DNA of 8,626 nucleotides from Deltaproteobacteria bacterium (lineage in GTDB: Bacteria; Desulfobacterota; Desulfarculia; Adiutricales; Adiutricaceae), in the NCBI GenBank assembly GCA_031269135.1, contig JAISZP010000381.1, forward strand, positions 1-8,626. The letters run 5' to 3'. Position numbers and translations under genes: made by a program. The notes under the pieces were generated by a model. The model did no database searches and had not been told where the DNA came from. It saw nothing but the letters and a program-made list of their open reading frames with translations. Below, one piece after another: positions 1 to 4,467 of this stretch (positions are counted from its first letter, which is position 1; each line of letters starts with the position of its first letter).

Positions 1-128
1 TAAGACGTAATCTAAGATAAAATTCAAAATCAAATTAATGCATAAAATTTATGTCGCAATAGTTTCATCAAACATCAAGCCATGTAATTTTTAAATTCTT
101 AAATTCTTAAATTTCTAATTTCTAATTA
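1..128. other. AT-rich intergenic segment downstream of the nucleotidyltransferase gene
   Basis: No gene is visible here. The segment is very AT-rich and follows the stop codon of the minus-strand nucleotidyltransferase gene. It holds an odd-length palindrome, CATAAA-A-TTTATG, at 41-53 and the short tandem repeats listed separately. I see no hairpin followed by a T-run that would be a convincing minus-strand terminator, so transcription may continue past the left edge. Confidence 0.6.
91..128. repeat. Short AT-rich tandem repeats
   Basis: Two exact copies of the 8-mer TTAAATTC (91-98, 99-106) are followed by a one-base variant, TTAAATTT (107-114), and then by two 7-base units, CTAATTT and CTAATTA (115-128). 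The array abuts the stop codon of the nucleotidyltransferase gene at 129. It looks like slippage-generated simple sequence; no function is evident. Confidence 0.6.
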
Positions 129-2813
129 CTACACCGATTGGTCTTCAAACATTTTTTTGGCTAGCCTTCTCTCGTCGTCGATCGTCTCCGCCAAGCCGTC
201 TAATCTCGCTTCCCTCAGGCGGCATAGGACCTTTTGGATGGTTGGCCCCATAGGAAAACCTAAGGCTATGAGTTCATCGCCCCGGCACTGGGGTTTGACT
301 TTACGGTACGTCGCCAAGTAAGCCGCGCCCGCCTGAGCCAAGAAATCGCCTCTGGCCTTAGCCATGATGTACAAGATCCCCGGCCAGCTCAAAGGCGACA
401 ATAAGCGGTCCACCTCGCTTGGGGTAGGGTCTTTTCCGCCTTTGCGTCTGCGGTTGATCAGCAAGATCTGCCATAACCTGGCTCTTTCGTGAATCACCTC
501 GTTGGCCGCCTTGCGGCCGGTATCGAGGTTATCGACCAGAACCGTCAGTTCGCCGATCGACAGACCTTCGGTCAAAACTAAAAAATATACCAGCCAGAAA
601 GATGCGCTGGGACGATTGCCGAAGGTCAATTGAAACCACTGCTTGACTTTGGCGATTTCCCCGATGAGTTCTCTCTGGGGGCGTGTAAGACGCATGGAAG
701 GATGAATGCAGCCTAAAAGCCCTAAATCCGCAAGCCGCTCCAAAGCGGGCACCGCCTCGTCTTCTTCGCAAATGAGCTTTAATTCCGTCAATAACCGTCT
801 GGGATGGATATTTTGGAAAAAGCCTCCTTTAAGAGCGCTCTCGACCAACCCCAAGGTCATTTTGCTGAGTTTGAATCCGAGTCTGGCGGCGAAACGCACC
901 GCTCTAAAAGCTCGGGTGGGGTCTTCAATAATGCTTAAACTATGGAGAACCCGAATCAAGCCCTCTTTTATGTCCTGATAACCCCTGTAGAAGTCGAACA
1001 ATCGGCCGAAATCCGGCGCGTTCAAGCTCAGAGCCAGCGCATTTATGGTGAAATCCCGTCTCTGGAGGTCGAGCTGTATTGAAGATTGACTTACCACCGG
1101 AAGGGCGCCGGGGTATTCGTAATATTCGACCCGAGCGCTGGAAAAATCGAGCCTTGCGCCGTCTTCGAGGATCACGGTCGCGGTTTTGAAGCGGGGATGT
1201 TTTTTTATTTGTTTAGGGTTAAGTTTTTCAGTGACGTTTCCTAAAAAGATCAGCATATCCCCTGTAACCGTCAGGTCCAGATCTTTTATGGGCTTGTGCA
1301 TGATGAGATCTCGAACGGTGCCGCCGACCAAGTAGACGGAAGCTTTGCTCTTTTCGGCCAAATCGCCCAGTTCCTTCAAAAGACCCATGATCTTGGAACC
1401 GATTCTATCTTCCATGATCCCTGAGAGATTTCTTTCGAATGGTCCGCCCCTGCCGCGCTCGGCTTCCTCCGTCCCGCCCGGGACTTCTCCGGCTAAGAGG
1501 CGCAAAAGATCCGTCCTGGTTATCACCCCTATCGCTCGGCCGTCGCCGTCGATCACAGGCAGGATCCTCTGACTGAGATCGACGATGATCGTCTTAATCT
1601 CGTTGAAGGTCGCGGTGACAGGCACAGTCTGAAACTCCGTCGTCATCACGTCGGAAACAGGATACGAAGTCAGTCCATGGTATATGGCTTTCGAGACGCT
1701 GTGCTCCGAGAGGATCCCTATGGTCCTCTCCAAACTATCCTCGACCAACAGCACGTTTAGACTAAAACGCACCAACATATCCATGGCCTCGCTTATAGGC
1801 CGATTTTGGCCTATGGATATGGGGTTGCGGACCATGATATGAGCGGCGCTGTATAGGTTGTTGACGGTCTGAGCTATGTGTTTTTCCAGCTCTTCTCTGA
1901 CTTCTTGGAGGTGTTTGCCCCGAACGGCGACCGCCGCCGCCGCTCCGTGCCCGCCGCCGCCAAGGGCTCTGGCTATCTCGCCGACATCCGCCTCCCTCAA
2001 GCGCGATCTGGCCACCAGCTGAACCATGTTTTCCATCTCCACCAGCACAAAGAGCAGGTCCGCGCTTAAAATATCCATCATCTTGTGCGCGAGAACGGCC
2101 ACGTCTTCTATGTGATATTCCCGTCTGGCCATGGCCACCACCACGGTTCTGCCGCGAGTTTCCCTGATCTCGGCGGAATGGATCAGCTCATTCAAAAGCG
2201 CCAACTGCTCCGCCGTGAGTTCGCGGGAGATGAGTTCGGAAACGATCGACAGATCCGCCCCCGATTCCAATAAAAACCCGGCCGCCGCGAGATCTCTCGG
2301 AGTAGTGGAGCTGAAGGTGAAAGATCCCGTGTCTTCATATAACCCCAGCGCCAGCATGGTGGCTTCTTGGGGGTTCAACGTCAGGCCTTGAGCTTTAATC
2401 AGCTCGATCATTATGGTGACGTTGGCGCCGACTTGAGAGACGACTTGCAGACTCCCCGCCAAATCTCCGGGAGCGTCGGGATGATGGTCGTAGAGGTGAA
2501 TATCGAGGTTTGGATTGGCTAGGTAGGGGCCGGCGACGCCGATGCGATCTTTTTGACGGGTATCCACCACGACTAAACGCTTTACGGCGTCGAAATCGAT
2601 GTCTTTCGGTCTTACAACATCAAATAAGTATAAAAGCGATTGGATGAAAAAATTTTTTACGTTTCTAGGTTGTCCGCCCGGAAAGAGCATCACGGCTTCA
2701 GGATAAAGCTTAGTCGCCGCGACCATAGAGGCGACCGCGTCATAATCGGGATTTAAGTGGGTCGTGATGATTGTGGAAGCTCGGTCGCCGCGTTTACGTT
2801 CATTAGAACTCAT
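129..2813 (-). CDS. DHH/DHHA1-CBS-tRNA nucleotidyltransferase (A-adding/poly(A) polymerase type) fusion protein
   Basis: This 894-residue protein has three modules. The N-terminal DHH phosphoesterase (about 15-200) has the expected metal ligands in H19-x3-D23-x-D25, D84, DHH at 109-111 and D161 of an EDTGSF motif. It is followed by a DHHA1 domain (about 220-310) with GGGGH at 285-289. Two CBS domains lie at about 323-440 and probably bind an adenine nucleotide. The class II nucleotidyltransferase/poly(A) polymerase head starts near 490, with LVGGTVRD (495-502), the catalytic D511-L-D513, RRDFTINALA (585-594) and the EDPTR template motif (630-634). RNA-binding helices follow. The family extends or repairs tRNA 3' ends or polyadenylates RNA; in bacteria with split CC- and A-adding enzymes, this fused form is usually the A-adding one, which is inference here. 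The ATG lies inside the end of the upstream xerD gene (11-base overlap), so translation is probably coupled. Catalytic motifs of both enzymes look intact; the exact nucleotide specificity cannot be read from sequence. Confidence 0.93.
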   Translation of the reverse strand: MSSNERKRGDRASTIITTHLNPDYDAVASMVAATKLYPEAVMLFPGGQPRNVKNFFIQSLLYLFDVVRPKDIDFDAVKRLVVVDTRQKDRIGVAGPYLANPNLDIHLYDHHPDAPGDLAGSLQVVSQVGANVTIMIELIKAQGLTLNPQEATMLALGLYEDTGSFTFSSTTPRDLAAAGFLLESGADLSIVSELISRELTAEQLALLNELIHSAEIRETRGRTVVVAMARREYHIEDVAVLAHKMMDILSADLLFVLVEMENMVQLVARSRLREADVGEIARALGGGGHGAAAAVAVRGKHLQEVREELEKHIAQTVNNLYSAAHIMVRNPISIGQNRPISEAMDMLVRFSLNVLLVEDSLERTIGILSEHSVSKAIYHGLTSYPVSDVMTTEFQTVPVTATFNEIKTIIVDLSQRILPVIDGDGRAIGVITRTDLLRLLAGEVPGGTEEAERGRGGPFERNLSGIMEDRIGSKIMGLLKELGDLAEKSKASVYLVGGTVRDLIMHKPIKDLDLTVTGDMLIFLGNVTEKLNPKQIKKHPRFKTATVILEDGARLDFSSARVEYYEYPGALPVVSQSSIQLDLQRRDFTINALALSLNAPDFGRLFDFYRGYQDIKEGLIRVLHSLSIIEDPTRAFRAVRFAARLGFKLSKMTLGLVESALKGGFFQNIHPRRLLTELKLICEEDEAVPALERLADLGLLGCIHPSMRLTRPQRELIGEIAKVKQWFQLTFGNRPSASFWLVYFLVLTEGLSIGELTVLVDNLDTGRKAANEVIHERARLWQILLINRRRKGGKDPTPSEVDRLLSPLSWPGILYIMAKARGDFLAQAGAAYLATYRKVKPQCRGDELIALGFPMGPTIQKVLCRLREARLDGLAETIDDERRLAKKMFEDQSV

Positions 2814-3732
2814 CTGTGTCGTCCGCCCTGGGATGAAAACGATTATGGACTTTTTTCAATTGCTCTATTTCGACCTTGAGATAGATTTCGGTAGTGGATA
2901 AATCGGAATGCCCCAGCATCATCTGGACGGCCCTGAGATCCGCTCCCCCCTCCAAAAGATGAGTGGCGAACGAGTGCCTCAAGACGTGGGGAGAGGCTTT
3001 GCTTATCCCGGCTTGGACGGCGATTTGGCTGACGAACCGCCAGAAATACTGCCTCGAGAGGCTCTGACCGTTTTTGTTCAAGAAAACGGCATTTGGGCTG
3101 TTTCCGACGACGAGCGCCGGACGCCCCTTCGACAACCACAGCTCTAAATAATAGTGAGCCGCGTCTCCCAATAAGACGATCCTATCTTTAGAACCCTTGC
3201 CTCTGACCTTCAAAAAACGGTCCGGAAGATTCACCTGAGACAGGGTGAGACTAATGGCCTCCGTCACCCTGAGTCCCGCGGCGTAAATGACTTCCAGCAT
3301 GGCCCGGTTTCTGAGTCCGAGCGTAGTGTCGGGCGAGGGCCAACTGACGAGTTTTTCGATTTCCTCTCGGCTCAGAGCCTTTGGAAGAGAGCGATTTAGT
3401 TTCGGGGCCTGAAGTTGATCGACTTGACTGCCGTCAAGAAAGTTCTCTTTTTCCAAAAAAGCGAAAAAACCTTTGAAGGCCGAGAGCTTTCTGGCTCTGC
3501 TTCTGGGGCACAAGGTCTCGGCGAGTTCGGAGAGGTATTGGGAGAGAAGTTCTTTATCGACTTTCGAGAGCTCCCCTATCCCTTTTGAAGTCGAATACTC
3601 GAACAAATCCCTCAGATCCCGCCCGTAGGCATCGATGGTATGCTTGGAAAGTCCCCGCTCAACCTTCAAATGAGACAGGAACATATCCAGAAAACCATCA
3701 AAGGCTTCTGAAGCGATATTTTCACCCGACAA
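2803..3732 (-). CDS. xerD: Tyrosine recombinase XerD-like
   Basis: This is a site-specific tyrosine recombinase. XerC/XerD act at the dif site to resolve chromosome dimers at division. From the longest possible start (TTG at 3765, 320 residues), the N-terminal SAM-like core-binding domain covers about 21-108 and the catalytic domain about 125-305. The full catalytic set is visible: R166 (GLRVTE), K190 (VRGKGSKDR), H260 and R263 (HVLRHSFATHLL), H286 (LGHSDLSTT) and nucleophile Y295. The C-terminal VHNRFHPRA resembles the XerD ending rather than XerC. I prefer the TTG at 3732 (309 residues), because AGAGG lies 7 bases before it, while the 3765 TTG has no ribosome-binding site and almost coincides with a possible transcription start. 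An ATG at residue 28 would cut into the domain. The gene overlaps the downstream nucleotidyltransferase gene by 11 bases. Identity as XerD rather than another Xer paralogue is likely but not certain. Confidence 0.9.
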   Translation of the reverse strand: MSGENIASEAFDGFLDMFLSHLKVERGLSKHTIDAYGRDLRDLFEYSTSKGIGELSKVDKELLSQYLSELAETLCPRSRARKLSAFKGFFAFLEKENFLDGSQVDQLQAPKLNRSLPKALSREEIEKLVSWPSPDTTLGLRNRAMLEVIYAAGLRVTEAISLTLSQVNLPDRFLKVRGKGSKDRIVLLGDAAHYYLELWLSKGRPALVVGNSPNAVFLNKNGQSLSRQYFWRFVSQIAVQAGISKASPHVLRHSFATHLLEGGADLRAVQMMLGHSDLSTTEIYLKVEIEQLKKVHNRFHPRADDTDEF

Positions 3733-3737
3733 AAAAA

Positions 3738-3745
3738 CACCTCTC
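3738..3745 (-). promoter_or_regulatory. Ribosome-binding site deciding the xerD start
   Basis: On the minus strand GAGAGGTG is followed by a run of seven T and then G, placing AGAGG 7 bases before the TTG at 3732. No comparable Shine-Dalgarno sequence precedes the in-frame TTG at 3765, and the ATG at 3772 is out of frame. This favours the shorter 309-residue XerD. Confidence 0.5.
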
Positions 3746-3772
3746 GCCGAAAGAGTCTGAAACAAGATTCAT

Positions 3773-3802
3773 TTTATCACAGCTCAAAAGATTTTAATTA
3801 AA
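3773..3802 (-). promoter_or_regulatory. Possible promoter of the xerD-nucleotidyltransferase operon
   Basis: On the minus strand a GATAAA -10-like hexamer (3778-3773) lies 18 bases after a TTTAAT -35-like hexamer (3802-3797). Transcription would start near 3766, giving a leader of about 34 bases to the TTG at 3732. Both hexamers are weak matches, and AT-rich sequence makes chance matches common. Confidence 0.3.
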
Positions 3803-3812
3803 CAGCTGAAAA

Positions 3813-3836
3813 TTGGGCTGCTCGAATTTGGGCTGA
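3813..3836. repeat. Direct repeat TTGGGCTG, 16-base period
   Basis: The 8-mer TTGGGCTG occurs at 3813-3820 and 3829-3836, and each copy follows a GAA-plus-A/T run, so similarity extends a little to the left. It lies upstream of the likely xerD promoter and could be a pair of protein-binding half-sites, but nothing beyond the repetition supports that. Confidence 0.4.
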
Positions 3837-3881
3837 TGGATAGTCGTTTTTTCAGGCGATCCCGACATTACCTTTTTCTTT

Positions 3882-3901
3882 TTTGCCGAAAAAAAGGCAA
3901 A
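3882..3901. repeat. Hairpin TTTGCC/GGCAAA
   Basis: A perfect 6-base-pair inverted repeat (TTTGCC at 3882-3887, GGCAAA at 3896-3901) encloses the loop GAAAAAAA. It is flanked on the left by a pyrimidine tract. Read on the minus strand, the hairpin is followed by A-runs, then AAGG, not by a T-tract on its exit side that would fit a terminator on the plus strand. It marks the left edge of a GC-rich patch. Confidence 0.4.
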
Positions 3902-3935
3902 GCCGCCGAGGCTGGGGCGTCTCAAGGCTGGGACC

Positions 3936-3972
3936 CCTTTAGACTGCCGGCGCCTTTAGAATGCAAAGCCGG
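3936..3972. repeat. Direct repeat CCTTTAGANTGC with overlapping bulged hairpin
   Basis: CCTTTAGACTGC (3936-3947) and CCTTTAGAATGC (3953-3964) match at 11 of 12 positions with a 17-base period. An overlapping hairpin pairs CCGG (3947-3950) plus CTTT (3954-3957) with AAAG (3965-3968) plus CCGG (3969-3972), leaving a 3-base bulge. The block is distinctly GC-richer than its surroundings, like a small interspersed repeat element. Confidence 0.4.
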
Positions 3973-4025
3973 GATTTTCTTCAATAAAATCGTTGTTTCA
4001 AAAATAAATTGAAATTTGCTTAATT

Positions 4026-4114
4026 TATATCGCAGCATGATATTTTTGCCAATACTTTACTGTTATAGACATATAAAAATACATATTAAAACGGCAATAA
4101 TTTATGGCGATATA
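4026..4114. repeat. Nested inverted repeat TATATCGC/GCGATATA
   Basis: TATATCGC (4026-4033) is exactly complementary in reverse to GCGATATA (4107-4114), 73 bases away. A shorter pair sits inside it: TTGCC (4046-4050) with GGCAA (4093-4097). Together they could fold as an interrupted stem of about 90 bases. Whether it is transcribed is unknown. Confidence 0.4.
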
Positions 4115-4175
4115 CAGACCGCGATTTGATAATCTTCAAAATACTCTCATAAAAAAAACGAGTCTTGCAAAAACT

Positions 4176-4244
4176 TGCTGCGGCTCCGATAATTCGTTGC
4201 AATAAAAGCGGTTTTCTGTTATAAAACCAAAGTAGCCGCAGGCA
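4176..4244. repeat. Nested inverted repeat TGCTGCGGCT/AGCCGCAGGCA with inner hairpin
   Basis: TGCTGCGGCT (4176-4185) pairs with AGCCGCA-GCA (4234-4244) across one bulged G at 4241, giving ten base pairs. Inside it is a perfect hairpin, GGTTTT (4210-4215) with AAAACC (4223-4228) around a 7-base loop. It lies upstream of the proposed ppdK promoter, so it is more likely an independent structured element or a binding site than part of the ppdK leader. Confidence 0.45.
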
Positions 4245-4341
4245 TGTTCGGTTGCCTTAAATAGTCCCTAAAATCTATGACAATGAGGCTAATTGCACTT
4301 CTCGAAACAAGTCATACTTTTTCTCATTTGAACCTAATTGT

Positions 4342-4371
4342 TTAAAGACATCAAACAATCATTACTATAAT
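4342..4371 (+). promoter_or_regulatory. Proposed ppdK promoter
   Basis: A perfect TATAAT -10 box lies at 4366-4371. The -35 side is poor: TTAAAG at 4342-4347 gives an 18-base spacer but matches the consensus weakly, which hints at an activator or another sigma determinant. Transcription would start near 4378, leaving a leader of about 90 bases. That leader includes a short GC-rich palindrome, AGGCCCCGGCCT (4424-4435). Confidence 0.5.
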
Positions 4372-4455
4372 TTGGTAGATTAACCAATCCAAAATATCAA
4401 GGCTCGATACGCCATAATCCAAGAGGCCCCGGCCTAACCATTCATTAACCAAATC

Positions 4456-4460
4456 GGGGG
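4456..4460 (+). promoter_or_regulatory. Ribosome-binding site of ppdK
   Basis: GGGGG lies 7 bases before the ATG at 4468. It can pair with the CCUCC anti-Shine-Dalgarno through one G-U pair. The start is also supported by the protein, whose first residues (TKFVYSFGG) match the usual PPDK beginning. Confidence 0.5.
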
Positions 4461-4467
4461 TTTTAGC

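Larger units (their letters stand above)
3766..4467. other. Divergent intergenic region between xerD and ppdK
   Basis: About 700 bases lie between two outward-reading genes. I see no open frame with a plausible start and coding character, and no tRNA-like or recognised riboswitch-like pattern. The region should hold the promoters of both operons. It is AT-rich apart from a GC-rich hairpin-bearing patch at about 3870-3975. It also carries two nested inverted repeats (4026-4114 and 4176-4244), given as separate entries. Confidence 0.7.

Noticed and set aside
4041..4100. Possible dif-like site near the xer gene
   Set aside because: The AT-rich sequence has no pair of 11-base arms resembling known XerC/XerD binding sites around a 6-base centre; only general AT-richness suggested it.
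4378..4467. Riboswitch in the ppdK leader
   Set aside because: Only a short GC palindrome (4424-4435) is present; I see no conserved riboswitch core and no terminator or anti-terminator arrangement.
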